A stretch of DNA of 64,000 nucleotides from the NCBI RefSeq assembly GCF_005080685.1, contig NZ_CP039371.1:930001-994000 (forward strand), read 5' to 3'. Positions 53,844 to 63,004 of this stretch are shown here, piece after piece. Position 1 is the stretch's first letter; each line of letters starts with the position of its first letter. Under the pieces are notes generated by a model. That model made no database searches. It was not told where the DNA came from and saw only the letters and a list, made by a program, of their open reading frames with translations. A program made the translations under genes and the position numbers. The stretch comes from Pseudomonas putida (GTDB lineage: Bacteria > Pseudomonadota > Gammaproteobacteria > Pseudomonadales > Pseudomonadaceae).

Positions 53844-53960
53844 CGTGGGAGCGGCCTTGTGTCGCGATAGGGCCGCGCAGCGGCCCCAAAATACCGCAGT
53901 GCCGTCAAATTATGGGGCCGCTATGCGGCCCTATCGCGACACAAGGCCGCTCCCACAGTC
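53844..53960. repeat. Inverted repeat pair (type B REP-like)
   Basis: Two well conserved inverse copies with GGAGCGGCCTTGTGTCGCGA and GGCCGCGCAGCGGCC-type hairpins, between metE and the convergent thiolase gene. Confidence 0.88.
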
Positions 53961-53993
53961 AGGTGCAAGGCAGGACGATTGCGCTTCAGGCGA

Positions 53994-55172
53994 TCAACGC
54001 TCGATCGCCAACGCCACGCCTTGGCCACCGCCGATGCACAACGTGGCCAGGCCTTTCTTGGCATCGCGCTTGATCATCTCGTGCAGCAGGGTCACCAGCA
54101 CCCGGCAGCCCGAGGCGCCGATCGGGTGACCCAGGGCGATCGCCCCGCCGTTGACGTTGACCCGCGCCGCATCCCACGCCAACGCCTTGCCTACCGACAA
54201 TGCCTGCGCAGCGAAGGCTTCGTTGGCCTCGATCAGGTCCAGGTCGGCCAGGGCCCAACCGGCCTTGCCCAGGCAACGCTGGGTCGCCGAAACCGGGCCG
54301 ATGCCCATGATCGCCGGGTCGACGCCGGCGCTGGCATAGGCCGCGATGCGGGCCAGCACCGGCAGGCCCAGGGCCTGGGCCTTGGCCGCGCTCATCATCA
54401 GCACCGCTGCCGCGCCATCGTTGAGGCTCGAGGCGTTGCCGGCGGTCACGCTGCCGTCCTTCTTGAACGCCGGGCGCAGCTTGGCCAGCGACTCGGCGGT
54501 CGTGTCGGCGCGCGGTTGCTCGTCGCGTTCGAACACCTTCGGCTCGCCCTTTTTCTGTGGCAGCACGATCGGCGTGATCTCGTCACTGAAACGCCCAGCC
54601 TCGATGGCCGCCACGGCCTTGCGCTGCGACTCGGCGGCGAACGCATCCTGCTGTTCACGGGTCAGGCCGTATTGCTCTACCAGGTTCTCGGCGGTGATGC
54701 CCATGTGGTAGTCGTTGAACGCATCCCACAAGCCGTCGCTGATCATGCTGTCGATCAACTGACCATGGCCCATGCGCTGGCCGGTACGGGCCGACGGCAT
54801 CACGTAGGGGGCCAGGCTCATGTTCTCCTGGCCGCCGGCGATCACCACCTCGGCATCGCCGCAGCGGATGGCCTGGGCCGCCAAGTGCAGGGCCTTGAGG
54901 CCCGAGCCACAGACCTTGTTCAGGGTCAGCGCCGGCACGCTGTAGGGCAGGCCGGCCTTGATCGCGGCCTGGCGTGCGGGGTTCTGCCCGGCACCGGCGG
55001 TGAGCACCTGGCCGAGGATCACTTCATCGACCTGCGCCGGGTCCAGCTGGGTTTGCTGCAGCAACTGCTTGATCACCGCCGCACCCAGGTCGACGGCCGG
55101 CACTTGCGCTAGCGCTCCCTGGAAACTGCCGATGGCGGTACGGGTTGCGGCGACGATGACCACGTCGTTCAT
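53994..55172 (-). CDS. Acetyl-CoA C-acetyltransferase (thiolase)
   Basis: A 392-residue biosynthetic-type thiolase. The acyl-accepting cysteine is C88 ([10 protein letters not shown]), the base His is in [10 protein letters not shown] near 348 and the second Cys in LCIGGGQG near 378. Start ATG 55172. Condenses or cleaves acetoacetyl-CoA; chain-length range is not set by the sequence. Convergent with the metE side and divergent from the PepSY gene. Confidence 0.92.
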   Translation of the reverse strand: MNDVVIVAATRTAIGSFQGALAQVPAVDLGAAVIKQLLQQTQLDPAQVDEVILGQVLTAGAGQNPARQAAIKAGLPYSVPALTLNKVCGSGLKALHLAAQAIRCGDAEVVIAGGQENMSLAPYVMPSARTGQRMGHGQLIDSMISDGLWDAFNDYHMGITAENLVEQYGLTREQQDAFAAESQRKAVAAIEAGRFSDEITPIVLPQKKGEPKVFERDEQPRADTTAESLAKLRPAFKKDGSVTAGNASSLNDGAAAVLMMSAAKAQALGLPVLARIAAYASAGVDPAIMGIGPVSATQRCLGKAGWALADLDLIEANEAFAAQALSVGKALAWDAARVNVNGGAIALGHPIGASGCRVLVTLLHEMIKRDAKKGLATLCIGGGQGVALAIER

Positions 55173-55267
55173 GTTGTTGTTCTCCGTGCAGGGTGATGCG
55201 CCGCGAGGGCGCGGTATGTCGCCAGCATCGGTGGGTTTGGCTGATTTGTTAAGTTTGTTTTTCTGCT

Positions 55268-55294
55268 CGATTGATGTGAAAAGCCAATCAATCG
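55268..55294. promoter_or_regulatory. Inverted repeat CGATTGAT-N11-ATCAATCG upstream of the thiolase
   Basis: A perfect 8-bp inverted repeat about 95-120 nt upstream of the thiolase start, in the space shared with the PepSY gene. Its symmetry suggests a regulator binding site. Confidence 0.5.
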
Positions 55295-55394
55295 CGCTCA
55301 ACGTCAGCCCGGTGAAGGGCCGGCAGGCTGGCTAAGCTTTCAGTTGCTTGACGCGCATCGTGTCGTTTCACTCAACCGACTGGAGCTTTTCGCC

Positions 55395-55661
55395 ATGCGT
55401 ACCCTGCTTGTACTTCCCCTGCTGTTCGGCTGCGGCGCAGTGTTTGCCGCTACCCAGTGCACCGACGCCGACAAGGCCAGCTGGCAAGACCCACAGGAGT
55501 TTCAGGACCAGCTCAAGGAAGAGGGTTACACGATCACCAAGTTCAAGGTCACCCAGGGCAATTGCTACGAGATCTATGGCACCGACCCGGATGGCCGCAA
55601 GGTCGAGATCTACCACGATCCGGTCACCGGTAACGCGGTGAAGACCGAGTACGAGGACTGA
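55395..55661 (+). CDS. Small exported PepSY-domain protein
   Basis: An 88-residue protein with a signal peptide (MRTLLVLPLLFGCGAVFA) and the PepSY pattern EFQDQLKEEGYTITKFKV ... GNCYEIYGTDPDGRKVEIYHDP, common in Pseudomonas. PepSY domains bind or inhibit proteases in the periplasm. Start ATG 55395. Confidence 0.88.
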   Translation: MRTLLVLPLLFGCGAVFAATQCTDADKASWQDPQEFQDQLKEEGYTITKFKVTQGNCYEIYGTDPDGRKVEIYHDPVTGNAVKTEYED

Positions 55662-55836
55662 CCCTGCCGCCATCGCGTAGGCGTGCGCCGCCTGTGGCAC
55701 GCCTTCGCGCTTTCGAATCGCCCTCGTCACCCCTTAATATGTGTCGGATAACCTGCAGGGGTAGTCTCACCCTCTGATCAATCGGAATCGCCGCTGGCGG
55801 CGCTTCCCCCGGCATAAACCTGACGAGGTACAGACA

Positions 55837-57048
55837 TTGGCCATCATTCATCCTAAGGTCCGCGGTTTCATCTGCACCACGACCCACCCGAAGGGCTGCG
55901 AGCTCAACGTCCGTGACCAGATCGAAGCCACCCGCAAGCTGGGCGTGCGCGAGGATGGCCCGAAGAAGGTCCTGGTCATCGGTGCTTCCAGCGGCTACGG
56001 CCTGGCAGCGCGCATCACCGCAGCCTTCGGCTTCAAGGCCGACACCCTGGGCGTGTTCTTCGAGAAGCCTGGCACCGAGACCAAGGCCGGCACCGCAGGC
56101 TGGTACAACGCCGCCGCGTTCGACAAGTTCGCCAAGGCCGAGGGCCTGTACAGCAAGTCTGTCAACGGTGACGCCTTCTCCGACGAAGCCCGCGCCAAGG
56201 TCATCGAGCTGATCAAGAACGACATGGGCGGCAAGGTCGACCTGGTGATCTACTCGCTGGCTTCGCCTGTGCGCAAGCTGCCGCAGACCGGCGAACTGGT
56301 GCGCTCGGCGCTCAAGCCGATCGGCCAGCCGTACAAGTCGACCGCCATCGACACCAACAAGGACACCATCATCGAGGCCAGCATCGAGCCGGCCACCGAG
56401 CAGGAAATCGCCGACACCGTCACCGTCATGGGTGGCCAGGACTGGCAGCTGTGGATCGACGCCCTGGCCGGTGCCGACGTGCTGGCCGAAGGCGCCCGCA
56501 CCGTGGCCTTCAGCTACATCGGCACCGAGATCACTTGGCCGATCTACTGGCACGGCGCCCTGGGCCAGGCCAAGCAGGACCTGGACGAGACCGCACTGCG
56601 CCTGGACCAGAAACTGGCCGGCGAGATCAAGGGCGGCGCCAACGTGGCGGTGCTCAAGTCGGTGGTCACCCAGGCCAGCTCGGCCATTCCGGTGATGCCG
56701 CTGTACCTGTCGATGGTCTTCAAGATCATGCAGGAAAAAGGCGTGCACGAAGGCACCCAGGACCAACTCGACCGCATGTTCCGTGACCGCATGTACCGTG
56801 CAGATGGCAAGCCGGCCGAGGTCGACGAGAAGCACCGCCTGCGTCTGGACGACTGGGAACTGCGCGACGACGTGCAGGACGCCTGCAAGGCCATGTGGCC
56901 ACAGGTGACCACCGAGAACCTGTTCGAGCTGACCGACTACGCCGGTTACAAGAAGCAGTTCCTCAACCTGTTCGGTTTCGAGCGTGCTGACGTCAACTAC
57001 GACGAAGACGTGGCCACCGACGTACGGTTCGACTGCGTCGAGCTGTAA
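55837..57048 (+). CDS. fabV: Trans-2-enoyl-ACP/CoA reductase FabV
   Basis: A 403-residue NADH-dependent enoyl reductase of fatty-acid synthesis, naturally resistant to triclosan in pseudomonads. The nucleotide-binding start [18 protein letters not shown] and the Y-x8-K active site ([10 protein letters not shown], Tyr at 237) are present. It uses a TTG start at 55837, with GAGG 9 nt upstream; there is no ATG in the conserved N-terminus [10 protein letters not shown]. Confidence 0.94.
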   Translation: MAIIHPKVRGFICTTTHPKGCELNVRDQIEATRKLGVREDGPKKVLVIGASSGYGLAARITAAFGFKADTLGVFFEKPGTETKAGTAGWYNAAAFDKFAKAEGLYSKSVNGDAFSDEARAKVIELIKNDMGGKVDLVIYSLASPVRKLPQTGELVRSALKPIGQPYKSTAIDTNKDTIIEASIEPATEQEIADTVTVMGGQDWQLWIDALAGADVLAEGARTVAFSYIGTEITWPIYWHGALGQAKQDLDETALRLDQKLAGEIKGGANVAVLKSVVTQASSAIPVMPLYLSMVFKIMQEKGVHEGTQDQLDRMFRDRMYRADGKPAEVDEKHRLRLDDWELRDDVQDACKAMWPQVTTENLFELTDYAGYKKQFLNLFGFERADVNYDEDVATDVRFDCVEL

Positions 57049-57057
57049 GCAAGCCTT

Positions 57058-57096
57058 TGACCGGGCACCTGTTTTGCGCAGGTGTCCGGTTTCGTT
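57058..57096 (+). terminator. Hairpin after fabV
   Basis: Stem CCGGGCACCTG and CAGGTGTCCGG with one mismatch, followed by a weak T-rich tail. Likely terminator of fabV. Confidence 0.6.
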
Positions 57097-57205
57097 CCAA
57101 CCTCGTTAACATTCTGCAACACTTCTCTCGCTGGCTATTTGCTATAGCCGCCATCTATACCGCTTTCAGGGGCTGGGCAATAACGCCGTGGCCGAGGAGG
57201 CGTGC

Positions 57206-57892
57206 ATGCGCGTACTGCGACAACTACAAGAACGAATCAAGCGCAAAGGGCTCAAGCGCACCTGCAAGACGTTGTTCGAACGTTATGTGTTCTTCCATTG
57301 GGAATTGCTGTGGATGGAGCGCGACCTGGTCTCCCCGGTGCCGCCCTGCAAGCTCAAGGAGCACCCGCCGGTGACCCTGGTGACGATCACCACCGCCAAT
57401 GCTGATGCCTTCGCCCGCCATTTCGGCGACCGCGTCGAAACCATGCGTGAACTGGCCGCCGCCGGCCACACCGGGCACATGTACCTGGACGAGCAGGGCG
57501 ATGCCGTGGCTTTCATCTGGGCCAGCGTGGTCGATTATCACGACAAGCATTACTACGGCTGCACCTTCCCGGTGAAGCCAGGGGAATTCTTCGAGTTCGG
57601 CGGCGAGATGATCCGCCGCTACTTTGGCAGCGAACTGTCGGTCACCGCCCAGGTCGCATTGTGGAACACCATGCGCGAAAAGGGCTGCCACAAGGTGGTG
57701 GACGTGGTCGAGACGCACAACGTGCCGGCCATGAAGCTGCACCTGCGCATGGGCTATCACGAGCAAGGGCGGGTCATGCATGTGTACTGCCTGTTCGGGC
57801 GTTTCAAGTTGTTCCGCGAAACACGCTACCACGGCTCGCGCCTCGAAGTGCTGCGCAAGCCAGGCGTGGCGCGGGCGCTGCCGAGCGCTTGA
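57206..57892 (+). CDS. GNAT-family N-acetyltransferase
   Basis: A 228-residue protein. The basic N-terminal helix (MRVLRQLQERIKRKGLKRT) is followed by a GNAT-like core with VVDVVETHNVPAMKLHLRMGY, the usual C-terminal GNAT pattern. GAGGAGG lies 6 nt before ATG 57206, preferred over GTG 57188. Substrate unknown; an operon with the next hydrolase is possible, 66 nt apart. Confidence 0.8.
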   Translation: MRVLRQLQERIKRKGLKRTCKTLFERYVFFHWELLWMERDLVSPVPPCKLKEHPPVTLVTITTANADAFARHFGDRVETMRELAAAGHTGHMYLDEQGDAVAFIWASVVDYHDKHYYGCTFPVKPGEFFEFGGEMIRRYFGSELSVTAQVALWNTMREKGCHKVVDVVETHNVPAMKLHLRMGYHEQGRVMHVYCLFGRFKLFRETRYHGSRLEVLRKPGVARALPSA

Positions 57893-57957
57893 GCGCTTGC
57901 CGTGACCGACCCGAGGTTTTGATGCTAGCGTTGGCGCACAACGATCGAGAGCGCGCC

Positions 57958-58866
57958 ATGAGCAGCCTGACCCAACCCGCCACGCCCTTTCGCCAACCTG
58001 CCGCCGACGGCTACAGCCTAGGCGGCTTCTGTTGGCGGCATGCCGCACACGACCCACAGCGGCCGCTGGTGATCATCAACGCCGCGACCTCCGTACGCTG
58101 CCGCTACTATTCACGCTTTGCCGACTATCTGTTCGCCCAGGGCTGCGACGTGCTGACCTACGATTACCGGGGCATCGGCGAATCGCGCCCAGCTTCCTTG
58201 CGCGGATTCCAGGCATCCTGGAGCGACTGGGGGCAGTTGGATTTCGAGGCCATGCTGGTGCATGCCGCCCGGCACTTTCCCGGCCAGCCAGTGGATGTGG
58301 TGGGGCATAGTTTCGGCGGTTGCGCGGTGGGCCTGGCGCCCTCGGCGCAGCAGATACGGCGGGTGGTGATGGTGGGCGCGCAGTTCGCCTACTGGCGCGA
58401 CTATGCCGCCGACCAGCGCTGGCGGCTGTTGGGTAAATGGCATGTGCTGATGCCCCTGCTCACCGGTGTGTTCGGGTATTTCCCCGGCAAGCGCCTGGGT
58501 TGGCTGGAAGACACCCCGGCGGGTGTGGTGCGCGACTGGACCACGCGGACCCCGCGCTACGAACAGCGCCCCAGCGGGCGACTGCTGCCAGCCGTGCCGT
58601 TCGTCCAGGTTCGCGCCGCGACCCTGGCCATCAGCCTGACCGACGACCCGTTCGGCACGGTGGCCGCGACCGAGCGTCTACTGAACTACCTGGCCCACGC
58701 CGAGCGTGTGCACTTGCGTCTGGCGCCTGTGGATATCTCAGTGAGCGAGATCGGACACTTCGCGTTTTTCCATGATCGCTTCCGCCACAGCTTGTGGCCG
58801 ATTGCGCTGGAATGGTTGCAGCGCGGCGCGCTGCAGGCGGGAGGGCCAGGGCAGGTCATCGCCTGA
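57958..58866 (+). CDS. Alpha/beta hydrolase
   Basis: A 302-residue hydrolase with the nucleophile elbow GHSFGG and the conserved DYRGIGES oxyanion region. The His of the triad is expected in SEIGHFAFF and the acid in LTDDPFG. Two starts are possible: ATG 57958 (GAGAG upstream) and ATG 57922 (GAGG upstream), which would add 12 residues. Probably lipase/esterase-like; substrate unknown. Confidence 0.82.
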   Translation: MSSLTQPATPFRQPAADGYSLGGFCWRHAAHDPQRPLVIINAATSVRCRYYSRFADYLFAQGCDVLTYDYRGIGESRPASLRGFQASWSDWGQLDFEAMLVHAARHFPGQPVDVVGHSFGGCAVGLAPSAQQIRRVVMVGAQFAYWRDYAADQRWRLLGKWHVLMPLLTGVFGYFPGKRLGWLEDTPAGVVRDWTTRTPRYEQRPSGRLLPAVPFVQVRAATLAISLTDDPFGTVAATERLLNYLAHAERVHLRLAPVDISVSEIGHFAFFHDRFRHSLWPIALEWLQRGALQAGGPGQVIA

Positions 58867-58893
58867 GCGCTGCCTGCGCCTGGCCCTGGTGCA

Positions 58894-59235
58894 TCAGGCG
58901 TTGCGCGACAGCGGCTGGGCGGCGAACTTCACGCCGGCCAGGCCGTGCTGGATCAAGGCACGGATATTGGCGTGATCGCTGCCCTCGGGAGTGGCCAGCA
59001 CGCTGCGGTAATGCTCGCCGAAGGCCAGCAGGGCCTCCTGGTCGCTCAGGCCTTCGAGCAGGGCCAGGCCGAGGGTCTTGCACGAACCTTCGTTCTGCCC
59101 GGCGGCGTTTTCCACACCACCGTTGTTGAAGGCCTGGGGCTGGTAGCTGTAGTTCGCGGCGATGAAGGCCAAGGTGTCGGCGAAGGCGTGTTCGCCGCCA
59201 GCGAGGCTGGCGCGCAGGGTGTTCAGATCAGTCAC
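58894..59235 (-). CDS. HopJ-family type III effector-like protein
   Basis: A 113-residue protein of the HopJ family (ADTLAFIAANYSYQPQAFNN and GGVENAAGQNEGSCKTLGLA). It is conserved in non-pathogenic pseudomonads that lack type III secretion, so the name reflects family, not function. GTG start at 59235 with AAGGAA upstream. It overlaps the DUF1244 gene by 8 nt. Confidence 0.85.
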   Translation of the reverse strand: MTDLNTLRASLAGGEHAFADTLAFIAANYSYQPQAFNNGGVENAAGQNEGSCKTLGLALLEGLSDQEALLAFGEHYRSVLATPEGSDHANIRALIQHGLAGVKFAAQPLSRNA

Positions 59236-59524
59236 GAGGTTTTCCTTTTTCGAACGCCGCTTGCTGTTCGGCGCTGGCTTCTTTCTGGTATTGGGCTTTC
59301 CACTCGGCGTAGGGCATGCCGTACACCGCTTCACGTGCGTCATCCAGGCTCAGGTCGATCTGGCGCTCGTCGGCGGCGGCCTTGTACCACTTGGACAGGC
59401 AATTGCGGCAGAAGCCGGAGAGGTTCATCAGGTCGATGTTCTGCACGTCGGTGCGCGTCTGCAGGTGTTCGACCAGGCGCCGGAACGCGGCGGCTTCGAG
59501 TTCGAGCTGTTGTTGGGAGGTCAT
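59228..59524 (-). CDS. DUF1244 family protein
   Basis: A 98-residue helical protein with DLMNLSGFCRNCLSKWYKAA and DDAREAVYGMPYAEWKAQY, the DUF1244 signature with a CxxC pair. Found next to folM and hopJ in P. putida. Function unknown. Confidence 0.88.
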   Translation of the reverse strand: MTSQQQLELEAAAFRRLVEHLQTRTDVQNIDLMNLSGFCRNCLSKWYKAAADERQIDLSLDDAREAVYGMPYAEWKAQYQKEASAEQQAAFEKGKPRD

Positions 59525-59533
59525 GATGTTCTC

Positions 59534-60238
59534 TCAGGTCATGCGGTTCTTCAGGTGGCGGCCACCATTGATGACCACCTGGCTGCCGGTGCTGTACTGG
59601 CTGGCGAGCAGGTACTTGACCGTTTCGATCAGAGGGCCGGCGCCGGGTTCGAATTCCAGCAGGGCCTTCTTCAGGGTTTGCTGGCGGTAGGCCTCGTCGC
59701 CGCCTTCCTTGAGGATCAGCAGGCCGGGCAGGATACCGTTGACGTGCACGGCGGGCGCGTACTTCTCGGCGAAGGACAATACCATGTTCTGCAAGGCAGC
59801 CTTGGTCGCGGCATAGCCGATGTGGCTCTTGCTGCCGCGTGACGAGGTCTCGTCGCAGATGTGGATGATGTCTGCCTTGCCTGCCGCCTTGCCCTCTTTG
59901 GCCAATAGCTCGCCGAGCGCCAGGTTGAGGTGGTAGGGCGCCTCGACGTGCAGGCGGAACATGGTCTCGAGGTTGTCCAGGCCGTCGTCCAGCCACAGCG
60001 AGGCATTGTGGATGACTGCGCGCAAGCCATCGTAATGGCCATGCAGGTGGTCGATCAGCGCCTGGCGGTCTTCGGCCTGGCACAGGTCGGCCTGGAACTG
60101 CACGATATTCGGGTGCGCTGACTGTGCTTGCACGGTGCGGCTGGCAGTGACCACGGTATGGCCGGCCTGCGCCAGTTCGCGCGCCAGGGCCAGGCCGACA
60201 CGCTGGCTGGCACCGGTGATGAGGATAGGGCTGTTCAT
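59534..60238 (-). CDS. folM: Dihydromonapterin reductase FolM
   Basis: A 234-residue short-chain dehydrogenase. The cofactor motif ITGASQRVGLALA starts at residue 7 and the catalytic region has YAATKAALQNMV. FolM reduces dihydromonapterin to tetrahydromonapterin, a cofactor of phenylalanine hydroxylase in Pseudomonas. It leads the operon folM-DUF1244-hopJ and is divergent from the LitR-type regulator. Confidence 0.9.
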   Translation of the reverse strand: MNSPILITGASQRVGLALARELAQAGHTVVTASRTVQAQSAHPNIVQFQADLCQAEDRQALIDHLHGHYDGLRAVIHNASLWLDDGLDNLETMFRLHVEAPYHLNLALGELLAKEGKAAGKADIIHICDETSSRGSKSHIGYAATKAALQNMVLSFAEKYAPAVHVNGILPGLLILKEGGDEAYRQQTLKKALLEFEPGAGPLIETVKYLLASQYSTGSQVVINGGRHLKNRMT

Positions 60239-60402
60239 GTCGGGGCGGTCAACTTGTCTGTCGTTTCATCAGAGACCCAGCATACCCGAACTGTTTCCCT
60301 CTTGTATGGCCCCGCGGCGGGCTGGGCCGAGGCTTCGCCCCTACGACGCAATCCGACGTAGTAGACTACCCTTCAAATTCGCGTGTACAGGTGGCCAGGC
60401 AG

Positions 60403-61335
60403 ATGAACAAACAGGTTTCGGCCTTGCTCAACGTGGCAGGACTGGAGCACCAGGACCTGTTCCCCATTCGTGAAGTCGCTCGCCTCACCGGCGTCAACCC
60501 AGTGACCCTGCGTGCCTGGGAGCGCCGCTACGGGCTGATCCAGCCGACCCGCACCGACAGCGGCCATCGTCTTTACTCCCAGACCGATATCGATGACATC
60601 CGGCGCATTCTTGGCTGGCTGGAGCGTGGCGTGGCGGTGAGCAAGGTGGGCAGCATTCTTGCCCGCGATCGGGCGCGGCTCGGTAGCCCGCTGGCCGCCC
60701 CCGGTAATCTGCGATTGCAGGCGCAGGTGCGTGATGTGGTACGCAGCTTCGACCCGGCGCAGCTCGGCCGTTTGTTCGACCAGGTGTTCGTCAGCCACAC
60801 CCTCGACCAGGTGTTCGCCGAAATCTTCATGCCGGTGTGGCTTGGCATGGCGGCTGAGCAGGGCGCGTTCGGGCAAGCCAGCGAATGGCTGTTTCTCGAC
60901 CAGTTCCTGCGGACCCGCGTGCAGGCCCGGCTGCAGGTGTTACAAACCCCGCGTGCCCAGCGGGTGTTGCTGGCGCCGATGAGCGAGCAGTGCCGGGAGC
61001 TGGAACTGTTGGTGGCCAGCCTGCAATTGAGCGGGGATGAGGTGGAGGTCATGCCGTTGGCGCCAGGGCAGCCCATGGACGAACTGCCCCTGGTCTGCGA
61101 GCGGCTGCAGCCCGATGCTTTGGTGCTGTTTTCCAACCAAGCCCCTGGCATGGCGCTGAACAAGCGCCTGGCGCGGCTGTTGCCGGGGCTGGGCTGCCCA
61201 CTGCTACTCGCTGGCGAGGCGGCGGAAATGGCCCAAGACGACCTGGCCGACAGTGCGGTGGCCTGCCTTGGCGCCGAGGGCGGGTTGATGCGTCGACGCC
61301 TGGCGCGCTGCCTGGCAGGTCAGCTCGACAGCTGA
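60403..61335 (+). CDS. LitR/CarH-type MerR regulator without the cobalamin-ligand His (PplR-like)
   Basis: A 310-residue regulator: MerR HTH at residues 18-90 (FPIREVARLTGVNPVTLRAW, GHRLYSQTDIDDI), then a helical-bundle plus Rossmann-like domain corresponding to the B12 module of CarH/LitR. The usual axial-ligand box GExHxxGL reads SEQCRELEL with C197 at the His position, and the helix-bundle EEH reads SEW, so cobalamin binding is unlikely. P. putida has such class II LitR proteins (PplR) that work with short LOV photoreceptors. ATG 60403 preferred over GTG 60391. Confidence 0.85.
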   Translation: MNKQVSALLNVAGLEHQDLFPIREVARLTGVNPVTLRAWERRYGLIQPTRTDSGHRLYSQTDIDDIRRILGWLERGVAVSKVGSILARDRARLGSPLAAPGNLRLQAQVRDVVRSFDPAQLGRLFDQVFVSHTLDQVFAEIFMPVWLGMAAEQGAFGQASEWLFLDQFLRTRVQARLQVLQTPRAQRVLLAPMSEQCRELELLVASLQLSGDEVEVMPLAPGQPMDELPLVCERLQPDALVLFSNQAPGMALNKRLARLLPGLGCPLLLAGEAAEMAQDDLADSAVACLGAEGGLMRRRLARCLAGQLDS

Positions 61336-61973
61336 GTGTGCAGCTCGGGGTGTGCCTGGCGGTGGGCCTGGAGGATGTAGTCGCGCAGTCGCTCGACTTC
61401 GGCGCCGCGGGTCTGGCCCAGGTCATAGGCGGCGAGGTCCGGACCGATACGTCGGCGCAGCTCGCCACGCAGGAGGATCGCTGGGATACCGGCCGGAGCG
61501 AAGCGCAACTCGAAATGTGCCGGAGCCTCGGGCAGGCCGCGTACTTCCAGTAGCGCGCCGCGGAAGGAAATGTCCCTGACCAACAGGCCGCTGGCCTGGC
61601 CCTGGGCGTCGAGCAAAGCGCTGGGCTCGTCCATGGACAGACGCCAGGCGCGCAGAAGCGGGCCGTCCTCGTAGATTTCCGGCGAACCCAGCTGCAGGTG
61701 CACGGCATGGAATTCGTCTTCTACCAGTTGCAGCGGGAAGCTGATCTGCTGGTTGTTGAACTGCGCCTGCAGGGTGACCTGCTCGTTGGCAACCAGGCGG
61801 GCCAACAAGGATTGGATGCGACGGTCGCCATTGACCAGCAGGCCCGACATGGGGTCGGCCTGGTTCAATTGCGGCATGTGCTGCATGTCTTGGATGAAAT
61901 CCAGCTCATCCTGGGTCAGGATCGCTTTTGCGTGCATGGTCGAACTCTGCGGTGGAGATTTCTTCTTCGGCAT
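61320..61973 (-). CDS. PilZ-like protein with YcgR-type N-terminal domain
   Basis: A 217-residue cytoplasmic protein. Residues 45-110 (LLVNGDRRIQSLLARLVANE, FPLQLVEDEFHAVHLQLGSP) resemble the N-domain of flagellar-brake proteins; residues ~105-200 resemble PilZ with the DISFRG box (D134, S136, G139). The Arg pair RAWR (108-111) is one residue short of the canonical RxxxR, so c-di-GMP binding may be altered. It starts 23 nt after the LOV gene on the same strand; the two probably form an operon. The 3' end overlaps that of the LitR-type gene by 16 nt. Confidence 0.65.
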   Translation of the reverse strand: MPKKKSPPQSSTMHAKAILTQDELDFIQDMQHMPQLNQADPMSGLLVNGDRRIQSLLARLVANEQVTLQAQFNNQQISFPLQLVEDEFHAVHLQLGSPEIYEDGPLLRAWRLSMDEPSALLDAQGQASGLLVRDISFRGALLEVRGLPEAPAHFELRFAPAGIPAILLRGELRRRIGPDLAAYDLGQTRGAEVERLRDYILQAHRQAHPELHTQLSS

Positions 61974-61996
61974 GGACCGTGCCCGATCAACTTGGT

Positions 61997-62425
61997 TCAG
62001 ATGCGTTCGTCGGATTTTGCACTGGCACGCAATTCGGCCAGCTCCCGTTCCAGTTCGACCTGACGGGTGACGTCCTTCTGGATACCGATGAAATACAGGC
62101 GCTGGTCGGCTTCGTGGCGCACCGGGGTGATCGACAGCTCGTTCCAGAACAGGCTGCCGTCCTTGCGATAGTTGCGCAGCACTTCGCGACACGGCCGGCC
62201 CTCGGCGAGGGCCTTGCCAATACGTGCGCGGCCGAGCTGGTTGCGGTCGTCGGCCTGCAGAAAGCGGCAATCCTGGTAGAGGATTTCGTCGCGGCTGTAG
62301 CCGGTGAGGCGCTCGAAGGCGGCGTTGGCGTAGATCAGGATGGTGTCATCGCCTTCCTGTTCGGCGACCACGATGCCATCGTTGGACGCATCGACCATGG
62401 ATTGCAGCAGGTGCGCGTTGATCAT
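61997..62425 (-). CDS. Short LOV blue-light photoreceptor (PpSB1-LOV type)
   Basis: A 142-residue flavin-binding LOV protein with short N- and C-terminal helices and no output domain. The photoactive cysteine is C53 in QDCRFLQ, and the FMN contacts N85, N95 and Q116 are present. R61 and R66, which in P. putida PpSB1-LOV hold the FMN phosphate and slow dark recovery, are kept. It is nearly identical in layout to that characterised protein. Published work in P. putida found that the two LOV proteins and PplR regulators together are needed for light-induced transcription. Confidence 0.93.
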   Translation of the reverse strand: MINAHLLQSMVDASNDGIVVAEQEGDDTILIYANAAFERLTGYSRDEILYQDCRFLQADDRNQLGRARIGKALAEGRPCREVLRNYRKDGSLFWNELSITPVRHEADQRLYFIGIQKDVTRQVELERELAELRASAKSDERI

Positions 62426-62529
62426 GTTCGGGCCATTGGGCGAGAAGGGGACTTTGGTAGAGGCAGCCTTTTGCCAGCGCCGGATGCTAGTATCCTACGT
62501 TTTCAGTCAGTTTCGGAATCCTCTCCCCG

Positions 62530-62985
62530 ATGAAAGTCGTCATTATTTCCGGCTCGGTCTACGGCACCGCCGAAGAAGTCGCCCGCCATGCCCAGGGCCT
62601 GCTCAAGGCTGCCGGTTTCGATGCCTGGCACGCTGCCCGGGCTACCCAGCAGGACATCGAAGGCTTCGCCCCCGAGGCGTTCCTGGCGGTGACCTCGACC
62701 ACTGGCATGGGCGAACTGCCGGACAACTTCATGCCGCTTTACTGCAGCCTGCGCGATACCCTCCCAGCGGCCTGGCGTGGCCTGCCTGGCGCGGTGATCG
62801 CCCTGGGCGATTCCAGCTACGGCGACACTTACTGCGGCGGCGGCGAGCAGGTGCGTGAACTGTTCGCCGAACTGGGCCTGCGGGAAGTACAGCCCATGTT
62901 GCGCCTGGACGCCAGCGAGACCGTTACCCCCGAGGCCGATGCCGAACCGTGGCTGGCCGAGTTCGCCCAGGCGTTGCGCGGCTGA
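62530..62985 (+). CDS. MioC-like flavodoxin
   Basis: A 151-residue FMN-binding flavodoxin. The phosphate loop is SGSVYGTAEEV, the other flavin loops are STTGMGELPDNF and GDSSYGDTYCGGG. It is divergent from the LOV gene, with 104 nt between, so it could be a light-regulated redox protein, but its role is unknown. Confidence 0.9.
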   Translation: MKVVIISGSVYGTAEEVARHAQGLLKAAGFDAWHAARATQQDIEGFAPEAFLAVTSTTGMGELPDNFMPLYCSLRDTLPAAWRGLPGAVIALGDSSYGDTYCGGGEQVRELFAELGLREVQPMLRLDASETVTPEADAEPWLAEFAQALRG

Positions 62986-63004
62986 GCTGAAGCCGGTTTG
63001 CCCA

